Program-made: the position numbers and the translations under genes
Part shown: positions 54,023-64,000 of the stretch, piece by piece
Position numbering within the stretch: position 1 is the stretch's first letter
How the letters are laid out: each line of letters begins with the position of its first letter
Notes under the pieces: generated by a model
Seen by the model: only the letters and a program-made list of their open reading frames with translations
Database searches by the model: none
Told to the model about the DNA's origin: nothing
Assembly (NCBI GenBank): GCA_900290095.1
Contig: OKQS01000001.1
Coordinates: 434,001 to 498,000 of the forward strand
DNA: 64,000 nucleotides
Source: Khoudiadiopia massiliensis
GTDB taxonomy: Bacteria; Bacillota; Clostridia; Tissierellales; Peptoniphilaceae
Reading direction: 5' to 3'

Positions 54023-56107
54023 TCACTCCATGAAATCTCTAATTTTTTGGGATCTTATGGGGTGCTTGAGTTTCCTTATGGCCTTGGCCTCTATCTGACG
54101 TATTCTTTCTCGGGTGACATCAAATTCCCGGCCTACTTCTTCAAGGGTCCTGGGCGTTCCGTCATTTAAGCCGAACCTGAGTTCAAGGACTTTTTTCTCC
54201 CTGTCTGATAGGGTATCCAGGATTTTTTTCAGCTCTTCCCTAAGCATTATAAAATCCGCAGCCTCATCGGGTGCAACCGCCGAATCATCCTCTATAAAGT
54301 CACCAAGATGGGAATCTTCCTCCTCACCAATAGGGGTTTCAAGAGATATGGGTTCCTGGGCAATTTTCCTGACAATCCTTACCTTTTCAACGTCTATGCC
54401 CATTTCAGCGGCGATCTCTTCATTGGTAGGGTCTCTGTTGAGTTCCTGGAGGAGCTGGCGCTGGGCCCTGGAAAGCTTGTTTATGGTTTCGACCATATGG
54501 ACAGGAATCCTTATGGTCCTGGCCTGGTCTGCTATGGCCCTGGTTATGGCCTGTCTAATCCACCAGGTGGCATAAGTCGAAAACTTGAAGCCCCTGTGGT
54601 AATCGAATTTTTGTACCGCCTTCATAAGGCCAAGGTTGCCCTCCTGGATCAGGTCAAGGAAGCTCATACCCCTGCCCACATATCTCTTGGCTATTGAGAC
54701 GACCAACCTGAGGTTGGATTCTGCCAAGTGCTGCTTTGCAGCTCTGCCTATTCTTATCATCTCGTTCATTTGCTTCATGTCGTTCTCATCGAGATCTTCT
54801 TTCATGAGCAATTTTCTGGCCGGCAGGTTTTCTTCCAAAATGCTTTCCAGACCCTCCTTATCGAAGTCCCCGGCTTGGAATTCTTTGTTTCCATCCAGGC
54901 ACTCCGCCAACTTTAAGAGTTCTACTTCAACAATCTCATATGACTTCTTCTCGTACTCTGTCAGCCTGTCCCTGGGTTTCACCTTTTTCAATCCTGCATT
55001 CATCTTGTCCAGTATGGTGTTGTTTTCATAGATTACCACAGCATCTTCCGGGCTTATGACATTTCCCCCTTTGAAGGGCTCAAGTTTCCTTTCCTTAGCC
55101 AGTTCAATCAAACTCTTATCCTTGTCTTCAGGCTTCTCTTCCTTGGAATAGACCTTGTCAATGGCCCTCTTAATCTGGTCGGCATTTTCACTGATATACT
55201 TAAGGGTTTTTTTGTCATTTTTGTCGACGCTGTCGGGATCAAGGACCTTTCTCATGACCGCCCTGTCTATTTGTAAACAGAAATTCAGGGCCCTGCTCTC
55301 ATCTTCGGTCATGGTCTCCCTGCTCAAACGGCGTCTAACATATCTTTCAACATAGGCCGCCGTCCTTATCATTTCGGCTTCTTCATCGGAACTTTCTTCC
55401 TTGTTCTCCGCCTGGTTTAATATTTTCACTATGAAATTCTTAAGAACAGTAAACTTTCTCAAGTCATCTTGGCCGACTGCCTCGCCCTTCTCCAAAGTTT
55501 CTATTATCCCCAACAGGAGCCGGGCCTGGCTGTAATTCAGGGACCTTTTTGATAATTCAATATATTCTCTTAAATTCAGCTTCTCTTTTCTCTTGGCCTT
55601 GACCCCTATCTCAGCATTTTCCATCCTCTTTGCCAGGATAACCTCTTCTTGGGCAGTTAAAAGATCGACCCTTCCGATTTCCTTTAAATACATCTTTACC
55701 GGATCGTCAACGGCCGTGTTTTTCAAACTTCTTTTGTGCTCTTTTTCAGCTTCCCTGCGGGTCTTGGCACTTATCAGCTCGATGTCTTCATCATCTTCTT
55801 CTGCCAGCTTGTCAATATCTTCTATTGAATCGTCCTCATCGCTGTCTTCCTCATCATCCTCTTCCTCATCGACAATTGCGGACTCGTAGCTTTCGACCTC
55901 GATCTCAATGCCTTTTTCCTCCAGCTCTTTTAGAATATCCTGGAGGTCCTCCTCATCCAAAAGATCCAAGCTTTCTATCTCCTCGATATCGCTCTCCTGC
56001 AAAACATCGTGATTTTGAGAAGCAATCCTGTGCAATTCCTCAACTATAAATTGTTTACGATCATCCAAGTCCATCAGATCATCTTGTTTAATATCACCAT
56101 CTATCAT
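54023..56107 (-). CDS. sigA: Primary sigma factor SigA/RpoD with a large internal insert
   Basis: The 694-residue housekeeping sigma has an acidic N-terminal region ([16 protein letters not shown] near 80), region 1.2 ([19 protein letters not shown] near 135), then about 283 residues of non-conserved sequence (167-449), and regions 2 to 4 ([48 protein letters not shown]). Typical Firmicute SigA proteins are about 370-400 residues and lack that insert. I start it at ATG 56107 with AGGAGG upstream; the longer frame from 56203 overlaps dnaG by over 100 nt. It overlaps dnaG by 14 nt. Confidence 0.97.
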   Translation of the reverse strand: MIDGDIKQDDLMDLDDRKQFIVEELHRIASQNHDVLQESDIEEIESLDLLDEEDLQDILKELEEKGIEIEVESYESAIVDEEEDDEEDSDEDDSIEDIDKLAEEDDEDIELISAKTRREAEKEHKRSLKNTAVDDPVKMYLKEIGRVDLLTAQEEVILAKRMENAEIGVKAKRKEKLNLREYIELSKRSLNYSQARLLLGIIETLEKGEAVGQDDLRKFTVLKNFIVKILNQAENKEESSDEEAEMIRTAAYVERYVRRRLSRETMTEDESRALNFCLQIDRAVMRKVLDPDSVDKNDKKTLKYISENADQIKRAIDKVYSKEEKPEDKDKSLIELAKERKLEPFKGGNVISPEDAVVIYENNTILDKMNAGLKKVKPRDRLTEYEKKSYEIVEVELLKLAECLDGNKEFQAGDFDKEGLESILEENLPARKLLMKEDLDENDMKQMNEMIRIGRAAKQHLAESNLRLVVSIAKRYVGRGMSFLDLIQEGNLGLMKAVQKFDYHRGFKFSTYATWWIRQAITRAIADQARTIRIPVHMVETINKLSRAQRQLLQELNRDPTNEEIAAEMGIDVEKVRIVRKIAQEPISLETPIGEEEDSHLGDFIEDDSAVAPDEAADFIMLREELKKILDTLSDREKKVLELRFGLNDGTPRTLEEVGREFDVTRERIRQIEAKAIRKLKHPIRSQKIRDFME

Positions 56108-58013
56108 GGCCGCCTCCTGTATTTGAACGAAGTTTTGCTTCCAACTCAAGCAAGTCCTGTAAAATTTGAGTTCTGTCTTTTCCAAGCCCGGCGAGTTTTT
56201 CATCGCTAAGTTTTACCAATTGTCTCAATTTTGCTCTTTCTTCCGAAAGTAAAATTCTTTCCGCTTTTATACAAAGCTCTATTTCCTGATCTTCAAGAAG
56301 GGCCCGGTCCTTTTTGGGGCCTTTTTCATCTTCTTCAATCAATGCGAAGATTTTTTCCGTCCCCGGTCCCGGCTTTTTCTCCCTTAAAAGGGAAGCTGCC
56401 GGAGTTATACCCCTTGCCCACATATTTAACATTATTGAAGCCAATTCCTTGTATTGGTCATCCGATAAAAAGTCCGAGAGAAAATCAAACCTCTTGTCGT
56501 CAATCTTGGCCCTGGCCAACCTGAGTATTATAGCATTTTCAAGCTGTTTTCTCTCCCTGACCGCCCTTTCCTCTTCCCTTTCGCTTTCTATATCTGCGTA
56601 GTCCTCATCTTCTGTTGGGAAGTAGTCATCCTGATAGTCGTCCTCTTCAATATCATCATAATACCCATAAGGATCGGAAAAATCCTGACTCTGGCCGACC
56701 GGGGTCCTTTTTTCAAGCTTTTCTTTTTCCTGAAATTGGATTTCCTTGGCCACATCCCCATGAAGGGATTCGGGGCTCACCCCAGCCATTAAGGCAACTT
56801 TTCCTATATATATTTCTCTTTCGGAATCAGAATCAAGGCCGGCCAAAAACTTTATGGCCTCCTTCAGAAAATCAAGCCTATCCTTGTCTATTTCGAGGTT
56901 ATAGCCGGTCTCTATAATTCTAAGTTCAAATTCCGGCGGATCCAAGGCTTCCTCTATCCTCTTCTCAAACTCTTCCTTGCCGAATTTCTTTGCATAGTCA
57001 TCCGGATCCATGTTGTCGGGAAGGAGGATCATTTTCGGGACCAGCCCTACTTCTTTAAAAATGTCAACCGCCCTCCTTGAGGCCTTTATTCCGGCTGAAT
57101 CCCCGTCATAGCAAAGATAAATATTTTCGCTGTATCTTTTTATCAGCTTGGCCTGGTCATGCGTCAATGAAGTACCCAAGCTTGCCATGGAATAATCTAT
57201 CCCGTGGGCATATAGGCCTATGACGTCCATGTAACCCTCCACCATCAGGATTTTTTCATGCTTATGTTTCTTCATGACTATATGTATTCCATAGAGATTT
57301 TTACCCTTATGGAAGATATCCGACTCCGGGGAATTTAAGTATTTTGGCTTGCCGTCTCCTATTACCCTTCCGCCGAAGCCGATAATTTTATTTTTGTTTG
57401 ATATTATCGGGAAAATCAATCTTCTTCTGAATTTATCGTAATAGCCCCTGCCCGATCTTGAGCTTGCAATCAGGCCAAGGTGAAGCATGTCTTCTTCCTC
57501 GTATCCGCGCTCCTTTAAATACTTATATAAGCTGTCTCCCTTGCCGTCTGCATAGCCCAGGAGAAAGGGATTGATAATTGAGGCATTATAAGACCTCTTC
57601 ATAAGATAGGCTTGGGCCTCCTTGCCTATCAAAAGCTGCTTATAATAGAAGAGAGCTGCTTCCCTGTTTAACTCGTAAAGTTTCCTTCTTCTTTCTCTTT
57701 TCTCATCGTCAAATGGCCTGGCCTCCTCCAAAGGGATTCCGTACCTGTCGGCCAGAAAACGGACGGCACCCATAAAATCCAGGCCCTCCATTTTCATGAT
57801 AAAGCTGATCCCGTCACCCGCTTCCCCGCAGCCGAAGCATTTATATATTCCCATTTCAGGCGTCACAACAAAGGACGGGGTCTTCTCGCTATGGAAGGGA
57901 CAAAGTCCCTTCATGCTCTTGCCCTGGGCTTTCAGCTCAACGTAGGATCCTATGAGCTCACCTATGTCTATGGCGTCCTTTACCGCCTGAATGCTGTCAT
58001 CAGAAAGATGCAT
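56094..58013 (-). CDS. dnaG: DNA primase
   Basis: DnaG makes RNA primers for replication. The 639-residue protein has the zinc-binding CHC2 domain with C38, H41, C59 and C62, then the TOPRIM core ([30 protein letters not shown]), and a C-terminal helicase-interaction region with an acidic linker (about 450-490). AAAGGAT precedes the ATG. It overlaps sigA by 14 nt in the dnaG-sigA macromolecular synthesis operon, and follows dgt by 48 nt. Confidence 0.97.
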   Translation of the reverse strand: MHLSDDSIQAVKDAIDIGELIGSYVELKAQGKSMKGLCPFHSEKTPSFVVTPEMGIYKCFGCGEAGDGISFIMKMEGLDFMGAVRFLADRYGIPLEEARPFDDEKRERRRKLYELNREAALFYYKQLLIGKEAQAYLMKRSYNASIINPFLLGYADGKGDSLYKYLKERGYEEEDMLHLGLIASSRSGRGYYDKFRRRLIFPIISNKNKIIGFGGRVIGDGKPKYLNSPESDIFHKGKNLYGIHIVMKKHKHEKILMVEGYMDVIGLYAHGIDYSMASLGTSLTHDQAKLIKRYSENIYLCYDGDSAGIKASRRAVDIFKEVGLVPKMILLPDNMDPDDYAKKFGKEEFEKRIEEALDPPEFELRIIETGYNLEIDKDRLDFLKEAIKFLAGLDSDSEREIYIGKVALMAGVSPESLHGDVAKEIQFQEKEKLEKRTPVGQSQDFSDPYGYYDDIEEDDYQDDYFPTEDEDYADIESEREEERAVRERKQLENAIILRLARAKIDDKRFDFLSDFLSDDQYKELASIMLNMWARGITPAASLLREKKPGPGTEKIFALIEEDEKGPKKDRALLEDQEIELCIKAERILLSEERAKLRQLVKLSDEKLAGLGKDRTQILQDLLELEAKLRSNTGGGHDRW

Positions 58014-58061
58014 CTTTATCCTTTCTCTTCTCTAATCTCAGAAAAATTATCAACAGGTTCT

Positions 58062-59090
58062 TTATATCTTAGTCCATGCTTTAGGAATAAAAATGTCCTT
58101 GTATGTCCTGATCAAAAAGTCATCGGTCATTCCGGCAATATAGTCGGCCACGATTCTTTCTGTACTTTCTCCTGCAAATTCTCCCTGATACAGAGAAAGG
58201 TGGCTTTCCGGCATGTCCTTGGGATTTTCCTGATAATATGTAAACACGTCCTCTATGATTTTTAAGAGCTTATCGTTTTCACTCTTGACAAGAGAATTTG
58301 TGTAGACCTCATTGAACATAAACTTCCTGAGCTTTTTCGAAGCTTGGTAGACCTCTTCCTCCATGCCTATATCGGCAATCCTGTCAGACTCCTCAACAAC
58401 AGCTCTGACCATCTTGTCAATCCTCTCTGATGCCGAATGGCCCAGGACCCTTGTGCAGTCTTGAGGCAGCTTGTCCTCTGACAAGACTCCCGCCCTTATG
58501 GCATCGTCAATATCGTGGTTGACATAGGCTATCCTGTCGGCAAACTTAATAAGCCGTCCCTCTGCGGTATGGGCCAAGCCGTTTCCCGAATGGTTGGCTA
58601 TCCCGTCAAGGACTTCCCAGCTCAGATTAAGGCCGATCTGCACCCTGGCCTTTTTACGTGTTTCCAAAAAAGATAGGACCCTAACAGACTGGGCAGCATG
58701 GGAAAAGCCCGGGATTATCTTCTGTAATACATACTCACCTGCATGGCCGAAGGGCGTATGGCCCACATCGTGGCCCAGAGCAATGGCCTCTACAAGGTCT
58801 TCATTTAAGCCCAAAGCCTTGGCCATGGTCCTGGCAATCTGTGAAACTTCAAGGGTGTGGGTTAGCCTGGTCCTGTAGTGGTCGCCTTCCGGCGATATAA
58901 AGACCTGGGTTTTATGCTTGAGCCTCCTGAAGGCTTTTGAGTGAAGGATCCTGTCCCGATCCCTTTGAAATGCCGTCCTGAAATCGTCCTCTTCCTCTCT
59001 GCTCTTCCTTCCCCTGCTGTTATGCACTCTACAAGCAATAGGAGACAGGCTCTTGTCCTGCATCTCTTCAATGTCTTCTCTCAACAACAA
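58062..59090 (-). CDS. dgt: dGTP triphosphohydrolase (HD-domain)
   Basis: This enzyme splits dNTPs, chiefly dGTP, into nucleoside and triphosphate. The 342-residue protein has the HD motif set RLTHTLEVSQIARTMAKA near residue 75, ALGHDVGHTPFGHAGE near 105, and the later RIAYVNHDIDDAIR. It is of the short, Firmicute class that often precedes dnaG. The start is TTG at 59090 with AAAGGAG 7 nt upstream. The 120-nt gap after glyS holds no terminator or promoter I can defend. Confidence 0.93.
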   Translation of the reverse strand: MLLREDIEEMQDKSLSPIACRVHNSRGRKSREEEDDFRTAFQRDRDRILHSKAFRRLKHKTQVFISPEGDHYRTRLTHTLEVSQIARTMAKALGLNEDLVEAIALGHDVGHTPFGHAGEYVLQKIIPGFSHAAQSVRVLSFLETRKKARVQIGLNLSWEVLDGIANHSGNGLAHTAEGRLIKFADRIAYVNHDIDDAIRAGVLSEDKLPQDCTRVLGHSASERIDKMVRAVVEESDRIADIGMEEEVYQASKKLRKFMFNEVYTNSLVKSENDKLLKIIEDVFTYYQENPKDMPESHLSLYQGEFAGESTERIVADYIAGMTDDFLIRTYKDIFIPKAWTKI

Positions 59091-59210
59091 GTCCTGTCTC
59101 CTTTCGTATTAAAACAATAAAAATATTTACGGGAAGTTTATACCCCATTAATGTGTTTTTAATGTTTTTATTTTATTGTCTTAGGCTTTAGGCATAAATA
59201 TTTTATAAAA

Positions 59211-61289
59211 TTACTCATCCCCTTCTCTTACTATCAAAGTCGGATCCATGATTAATAGGATCAAGTCGTTAATCCTGTTCAACATGAAGAGTCTTGAAGC
59301 CTTCAAGGCCTCGTTATCTACCAATATCATGGTCTTGTCCATATAGTCGTTTATGATCTTCATCCAAGAATCCAAAAGTATGAGGGCCTGCTCATAGTTT
59401 CCCTTTTCTATGTTGTCTTTAATGGTAGCTTCCCTGTCAAATGATGAATAGATCTCCTTGTCCAAATCCTCAAGGACCTCAACATTCAGGTCTTGGCCCT
59501 GATAATTCTTGGACATATTGGCAACTCTAACGAAGCTCGTTATAAGGTCATTGCCCCCCTCTTCAAGATAGGCCTGGACAGCCTTTGTCATCTCCTCTAT
59601 CGATAGGAGGTCTTCGCTCATGCCGGCGAAGGCGGCATCAATTATATCGTAGCGAACTCCGTCCTCCAGGAGCTTGGTTCTCAGCCTGCCCATAAAGAAG
59701 TCGCCAATTTTTTCCATCACCTGATCATAATCAAAAATGAGATTTTGCTGTTCAAGATATATTAAGAGGGCGTCCCTGAACCTCTCCTTCAGGTTTATAT
59801 GGAGTGATTCGGCCCTTATTATGTCAATTATTCCTATGGCGGCTCTCCTGAGTCCGAAAGGATCCTGGGACCCGGTGACCTCAACTCCTATAGCATAGAG
59901 ACCGGCAATTGTATCAATCTTGTCGGCTAGGGAAAGAATTAGGCCGGCAGTTGATTCGGGGAGTTTGGCACCTGAGACTTGGGGCATGTACTGCTCTCCG
60001 ATTGCCTGGGCTGTAATGGCCTTCTCGCCTGATTTTTCCGCGTATATTTTGCCCATGGTCCCTTGGAGCTCAGTAAACTCAATAACCATCTTTGTTACAA
60101 GGTCTGCTTTTGAAAGCTTGGCAGCCCTCTCTGCAATCTCCATGGTTTCTTCACCACACTCCATGTCCCTTCCCAGGCCCTCAACAAGATCAGCCGTTCT
60201 TTCGCTCTTTTCCAGCATATTCCCGAGCTCATCATGGAATTTTACTTCTTCAAGTTTCGGCAGGTAGTCCTCGAGTTTTATCTCCAGGTCCTGGTCATAG
60301 AAGAACTTGGCATCTTCAAGCCTGGGGACAAGGACTTTTTCATTCCCTTTGATGACATTCTCAATACCCTCTTCGTTCCCGTTTCTTACTGAGAGGAAGA
60401 AGGGCATGAGGTTATCCTTGTCGTCAAGGACCGGAAAATATCTCTGGTGGTCCTTCATTGGGGTAACTATGACTTCCTTGGGGAGTTTGAGGTATTCATT
60501 TGGGATTTTGCCTATGAAGACCGTGGGATACTCTACTATGTGGACAACTTCATCCATCAGTTCATCATCTTCCATGGGCAGGCCGCCTATCTCCCTCGCA
60601 GCCCTGTTCAAGCCCCTTAAAATGATGTCCCTTCTCTCCTCTTCATCGACTATAACAAATTCCTTTTTGAGTTTTTCCTCATAGGAATCTATCTTTTCAA
60701 TTTTTATATCCCCGCTTCCTAAAAAGCGGTGGCCGCTTGTAACATTGCCTACCTCAATGCCTTCAAGATCAAATGCCAGGACCTGGTCGTTATAAATGGA
60801 CAGGATCCTTCTTATGGGCCTGAGAAATCTCAGGTTCTTCCCGCCCCAGCGCATGGCCCTGGGATTTGAAATTTTCCTGATTGCCTTGGGAATGACATCC
60901 GCCAGAACATCAGGTATTGATATTTCATCCTTCTTGATCTTGGCAAAGACATATTCATCTTTGCCGGTATTCTCGATATAGGTGTCTTCCAGGGAAATGC
61001 CCTTGCTTTTCATAAAGCCGATTAAGGCCTTGCCGGGATTTCCTTCAGAGTCATAGGCGGCCTTTTTTGACGGCCCCCTTACAATCTCGAAATCTTCCTT
61101 TTGTAACTCTTTAATATCGTTGAGCCAAAGGGCAAAGCGTCTCGGGGTGGATTGGCATCTCAGGCTTTCAAAGCCCAGCCCCTTCTCTTTCATAAGGCTT
61201 GTAACATTGTCTTCAAGCTGTTTTTTTGTTGAATCAATATACCTCGAAGGGAACTCTTCAACGCCTATTTCTAAAAGATAATTATTCAC
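59211..61289 (-). CDS. glyS: Glycyl-tRNA synthetase beta subunit
   Basis: The beta subunit of the tetrameric (alpha2beta2) enzyme binds tRNA-Gly. The 692-residue protein begins [17 protein letters not shown], contains GHRFLGSG, the HD-like domain ([27 protein letters not shown]) and a C-terminal anticodon-binding region. The start is GTG at 61289 with AAGGAGGG upstream; it overlaps the glyQ stop by 8 nt. Confidence 0.97.
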   Translation of the reverse strand: MNNYLLEIGVEEFPSRYIDSTKKQLEDNVTSLMKEKGLGFESLRCQSTPRRFALWLNDIKELQKEDFEIVRGPSKKAAYDSEGNPGKALIGFMKSKGISLEDTYIENTGKDEYVFAKIKKDEISIPDVLADVIPKAIRKISNPRAMRWGGKNLRFLRPIRRILSIYNDQVLAFDLEGIEVGNVTSGHRFLGSGDIKIEKIDSYEEKLKKEFVIVDEEERRDIILRGLNRAAREIGGLPMEDDELMDEVVHIVEYPTVFIGKIPNEYLKLPKEVIVTPMKDHQRYFPVLDDKDNLMPFFLSVRNGNEEGIENVIKGNEKVLVPRLEDAKFFYDQDLEIKLEDYLPKLEEVKFHDELGNMLEKSERTADLVEGLGRDMECGEETMEIAERAAKLSKADLVTKMVIEFTELQGTMGKIYAEKSGEKAITAQAIGEQYMPQVSGAKLPESTAGLILSLADKIDTIAGLYAIGVEVTGSQDPFGLRRAAIGIIDIIRAESLHINLKERFRDALLIYLEQQNLIFDYDQVMEKIGDFFMGRLRTKLLEDGVRYDIIDAAFAGMSEDLLSIEEMTKAVQAYLEEGGNDLITSFVRVANMSKNYQGQDLNVEVLEDLDKEIYSSFDREATIKDNIEKGNYEQALILLDSWMKIINDYMDKTMILVDNEALKASRLFMLNRINDLILLIMDPTLIVREGDE

Positions 61290-62166
61290 TTATTCCCTCC
61301 TTATGCAGTAAAGGATAACCCGCTTCTTTCCTATTTTCCAAGTAAAGCTCGGCTACAGCCCTTGCCAGATCTCTTACCCTGCCTATATAGTGATTTCTTT
61401 CTGATACGGCAATGGCTCCTCTGGCGTCGAGCAGGTTAAAAACATGTGAGCACTTCAAAACATAGTCATATGCCGGATAGACCAAACCCACTTCCAGCTG
61501 GTCCTTGGCCTCGGCTTCGTAGATCTCAAAAAGGCTCGTCAGCCTTTCAATATTGGCGGTTTCAAAAGCGTACTTGGACTGCTCATACTCGGGCAGCTTA
61601 AATATATCGCCGTATTTTAACTCATCATTCCATTGGAGGTCGAAAACATTGTCAACCCCCTGAATATACATGGCTATTCTTTCCAAACCCATGGTGATTT
61701 CGCCGGCTTCAATATCCAAGGCTATACCTCCAACCTGCTGGAAATAGGTGAACTGGGTTATTTCCATGCCGTCAAGCCAGACTTCCCAGCCTACTCCCCA
61801 GGCTCCGAGTGTCGGAGATTCCCAGTTATCCTCAACAAATCGAATGTCGTGCATCTTTGGATCTATACCCAAGACCTCAAGGCTCTTTAAATACAGGTCC
61901 TGAATATTGTCCGGTGCCGGCTGAAGAATAATCTGGAGCTGGTGGTGCTGGTAAAGGCGATTGGGATTCTCCCCGTAACGCCCGTCAGCCGGCCTTCTTG
62001 ACGGTTCGACATAGACCACATGCCAGGGTTCCGGTCCAAGGGTTCTTAAAAATGTATTAGGATTCATGGTTCCGGCGCCCTTTTCAATGTCATAGGGTTC
62101 CATAACGGCACAACCCGCTCCGGCCCAATAATCTTCCAATTTCATGATCATCTCTTGTAAATGCAT
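61282..62166 (-). CDS. glyQ: Glycyl-tRNA synthetase alpha subunit
   Basis: The alpha subunit carries the catalytic site. The 294-residue protein has [21 protein letters not shown] near residue 16, [21 protein letters not shown] near residue 54 and [20 protein letters not shown] near 121 (all shortened family signatures). GAGGAGG precedes the ATG. No T-box leader is present in the 30-nt gap to recO. It precedes glyS with 8-nt overlap. Confidence 0.97.
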   Translation of the reverse strand: MHLQEMIMKLEDYWAGAGCAVMEPYDIEKGAGTMNPNTFLRTLGPEPWHVVYVEPSRRPADGRYGENPNRLYQHHQLQIILQPAPDNIQDLYLKSLEVLGIDPKMHDIRFVEDNWESPTLGAWGVGWEVWLDGMEITQFTYFQQVGGIALDIEAGEITMGLERIAMYIQGVDNVFDLQWNDELKYGDIFKLPEYEQSKYAFETANIERLTSLFEIYEAEAKDQLEVGLVYPAYDYVLKCSHVFNLLDARGAIAVSERNHYIGRVRDLARAVAELYLENRKEAGYPLLHKEGISE

Positions 62167-62196
62167 AAAGCCTCCTCATTTTCCTTGCAGATTGTA

Positions 62197-62961
62197 TCAC
62201 AAAACGCCAAGAGCTTGTAGCATTCCTACGCTCTTGAGGCGCTCGATTCCGGTATGGATTAAAAAATAGTTGAGCACAATATGGTCCACACCAATATATG
62301 TATCTTTATTCTCTTTCCGTGTCCCGTCAAGAAGGTCTTCAAAGCTCTTTCCCATGTATTGCAGGACCTCCCTGTATTGGTCGCTACTGAGTTTTTTTAC
62401 CTGTCCTAAGCCGGTGTGGTCCTGACAGACCATACCGCCCGAATCGGGAGAAAAGAAATATGGGCCCTCTTTTATTTCCCGGCCGCATTCAACACAGGTG
62501 TTCAAATATGGCCGGAAGCCCAAAAAGCTTATGAGCTTTAAAATATAAGCTCCTAAAAGCCTGCTGACTCCGATCCTGTCGGCCCTTTCCAAAGCTTCAA
62601 GGTAGGCACTCGTTAAGTCATATATATTGGGATCGGCCTGGCTAAAAATTACCTTGGTCAAAATTTCCATCCCCAGCTGGGCTCCCGCCAGCCTCTCGAC
62701 CGACTGCCTTAATCCCAGGTGGGCTTTTTCAATCTGACCGTCCTTGAAATAAAAAGAGGACCTGCCCTTAACCAGGTTAAATATGCCCTCCACATAGGGT
62801 TGGCTCAAATTGGTGGCCGGACTTCCCTTCCTCTTAGCCCCCCTGGCCATGAATGAAAGCCTCCCCAAATCCCGGCTGAAGATATCAACCATCTTTGAAG
62901 ATTCTTTTACATCATAGGCTCGTAAAACAAGGGCTTTTAAATTATTAGTCTCTGTCACCAT
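62197..62961 (-). CDS. recO: DNA repair protein RecO
   Basis: RecO helps load RecA onto SSB-coated DNA. The 254-residue protein has an N-terminal OB-fold ([33 protein letters not shown]), a helical middle and a zinc site (CVECG near residue 157, then GGMVCQDH), where the fourth ligand is His. The ATG at 62961 overlaps the end of the ybeY-era gene by 17 nt; AGGAT just upstream gives a weak ribosome binding site, so a GTG one codon later is possible. Confidence 0.94.
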   Translation of the reverse strand: MVTETNNLKALVLRAYDVKESSKMVDIFSRDLGRLSFMARGAKRKGSPATNLSQPYVEGIFNLVKGRSSFYFKDGQIEKAHLGLRQSVERLAGAQLGMEILTKVIFSQADPNIYDLTSAYLEALERADRIGVSRLLGAYILKLISFLGFRPYLNTCVECGREIKEGPYFFSPDSGGMVCQDHTGLGQVKKLSSDQYREVLQYMGKSFEDLLDGTRKENKDTYIGVDHIVLNYFLIHTGIERLKSVGMLQALGVL

Positions 62962-64000
62962 ATCCTAAAGCTTCGATCCTCTTTTTCCTTTTTCTCCAAT
63001 TTTTATCGACCTTGACCCAGGTCTTTAGGTTGACCCTGGTCATCAGGAATGATTCTATATCTTTTCTAGCGCCACTGGCAATCATCTTGAGGGTTTTTCC
63101 ACCCTTTCCGATGACTATTCCCTTGTGACTGTCCCTTTCGACGACAATGCAGGCGTCAATGTCAATGAGGTCCTTATCTTCCCTCTTGTGCATTTTATCA
63201 ATGACCACCGCTATGCCGTGGGGGACTTCTTCTCTAAGATTATTCAGGCAGGCCCCCCTGATTATCTCGCTGACTATGAAGCGCTCCGACCTGTCGGTTA
63301 TCATGTCATCCGGATAATATTGGGGTCCCTGAGGCAAAAGCTCATAGAGAACTTCATTCAGTCGGTCCAGGCCTTGGCCGGTCTTGGCCGATATTGCCAG
63401 GACTTCCTCAAAAATCCCCATATCCTCGTATAGTTTTATATTTGCATCCAAGCTCACCTGATCAGCCAGGTCCAGCTTATTTAAGAGGCAAACTTTTTTT
63501 AAGCCTTCTTTTTCCTTGAGCATATCAAGGACCATGGAATCAAGCCTTCCCGGCTTATCCCCGACTTCTGTTATGTAAAGGCAGAGGTCCAGGCCCGATA
63601 AGGAGTCCCTGCTCAATTTGAGCATTTCTTTTCCCAACTCATTCTTTGGTGACTGGACACCCGGAGTATCGAAAATTATGGCCTGCATATGGGCTTGGTT
63701 GTATATATATAGTATCTCATTCCTTGTCGTTTGAGCCTTGTCTGAAACAATGGAGAGCTTCTCCTCCATCAAGGCATTTAAAAGACTTGATTTGCCCACA
63801 TTGGGCCTGCCAATAAGTCCCACATAGCCTGAATGAAATTCTCTCTCATCCGACAGGTCCAGCCTCTTTATAGCCTCTTTTTCCCTAGCCCGCATAAGCT
63901 TCTTGTCATCTTCTTCCATATGGTCATATCCCAAGAGGTGGAGGAGGGAATGAATACATAGATAAACGGCCTCTCTCTCCTCGGAATGGCCAAACTCCTC
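62945..64000 (-). CDS. era: YbeY-Era fusion: C-terminal YbeY catalytic motif in frame with GTPase Era (5' end outside window)
   Basis: From the window edge the minus-strand frame reads [19 protein letters not shown], the zinc motif H-x3-H-x5-H of the rRNA-maturation endoribonuclease YbeY, and continues without a stop through its usual end ([17 protein letters not shown]). Eight residues later Era begins ([16 protein letters not shown]), with G3 DTPG, G4 NKLD and a C-terminal KH domain ([12 protein letters not shown]). Both act on 16S rRNA and 30S maturation. An ATG inside the YbeY tail (at about 63922) could start a separate Era, but no YbeY stop codon precedes it. The N-terminal part of YbeY is outside the window. 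Confidence 0.88.
   Translation of the reverse strand, partial: EEFGHSEEREAVYLCIHSLLHLLGYDHMEEDDKKLMRAREKEAIKRLDLSDEREFHSGYVGLIGRPNVGKSSLLNALMEEKLSIVSDKAQTTRNEILYIYNQAHMQAIIFDTPGVQSPKNELGKEMLKLSRDSLSGLDLCLYITEVGDKPGRLDSMVLDMLKEKEGLKKVCLLNKLDLADQVSLDANIKLYEDMGIFEEVLAISAKTGQGLDRLNEVLYELLPQGPQYYPDDMITDRSERFIVSEIIRGACLNNLREEVPHGIAVVIDKMHKREDKDLIDIDACIVVERDSHKGIVIGKGGKTLKMIASGARKDIESFLMTRVNLKTWVKVDKNWRKRKKRIEALGYGDRD

Noticed and set aside
56094-56203. Long overlap of dnaG and the sigA frame
   Set aside because: It disappears when sigA is started at the ATG at 56107, which has the proper ribosome binding site; only 14 nt remain.
62197-62961. RecO zinc site with His in place of the fourth Cys
   Set aside because: Cys/His exchange at this position is an ordinary variation for a structural zinc site.

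Overview
The window looks like chromosomal core DNA from a low-to-moderate GC Firmicute, most likely an anaerobic clostridial lineage (Tissierellia/Peptoniphilaceae-like). This rests on the gene order (era-recO-glyQ-glyS, dgt-dnaG-sigA-trmK-nif3, yhbY-nadD-yqeK-rsfS, secG-rnr-smpB, rpsL-rpsG-fusA-tuf), a fused Nfn-type electron-bifurcating transhydrogenase, and a clostridial-style Tad pilus locus. The genus is inference. Almost every gene lies on the minus strand; only four genes (rodA, an AlaX-like gene, a Tim44-like gene and an L,D-transpeptidase) are on plus. No insertion sequence, prophage, CRISPR array or tRNA gene was seen.

Layout from low to high coordinates: a partial FHA-domain gene and a TadZ-like gene (1-1999), which are Tad-pilus regulators placed about 9 kb from the main Tad operon; secG, then rnr-smpB-msrAB-nfn (2124-8652); the yhbY-nadD-yqeK-rsfS-comEA operon (8749-11336), driven by a promoter whose spacer is a palindrome; an eight-gene Tad secretion/pilus operon (11435-19885) with a leader that can fold into two mutually exclusive hairpins, one covering the tadA ribosome binding site; the str operon rpsL-rpsG-fusA-tuf (20273-24677); lysC-hom-thrC for threonine synthesis (24825-28707); a drug/metabolite transporter; rpoBC with tandem promoters (29839-37280); a formyltransferase-like gene and ileS (37628-41372); a BaiN-like flavoprotein and nth; rodA; comEC; a degenerate AlaX-like gene; a small membrane protein; a Tim44-like lipid/membrane protein with zinc ribbon plus an L,D-transpeptidase; rplM-rpsI with a structured leader; rpiB; RNase P RNA (rnpB, minus strand 52087-52413); nif3-like, trmK, sigA, dnaG; dgt; glyS-glyQ, recO, and finally an open frame in which the C-terminal catalytic part of YbeY runs in frame into the GTPase Era.

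The most unusual points are the apparent YbeY-Era fusion, a primary sigma factor with an insert of about 283 residues between regions 1.2 and 2.1, an RpoB ending in a 47-residue acidic tail, the AlaX-like protein that has lost its first pair of metal ligands, the PurN-like protein lacking two of three catalytic residues, and several candidate RNA or DNA regulatory structures. About 15 genes, including fusA, rpsG, rpoC and ileS, appear to start with GTG or TTG. Nothing here was checked by database search; family names come from motif recognition.
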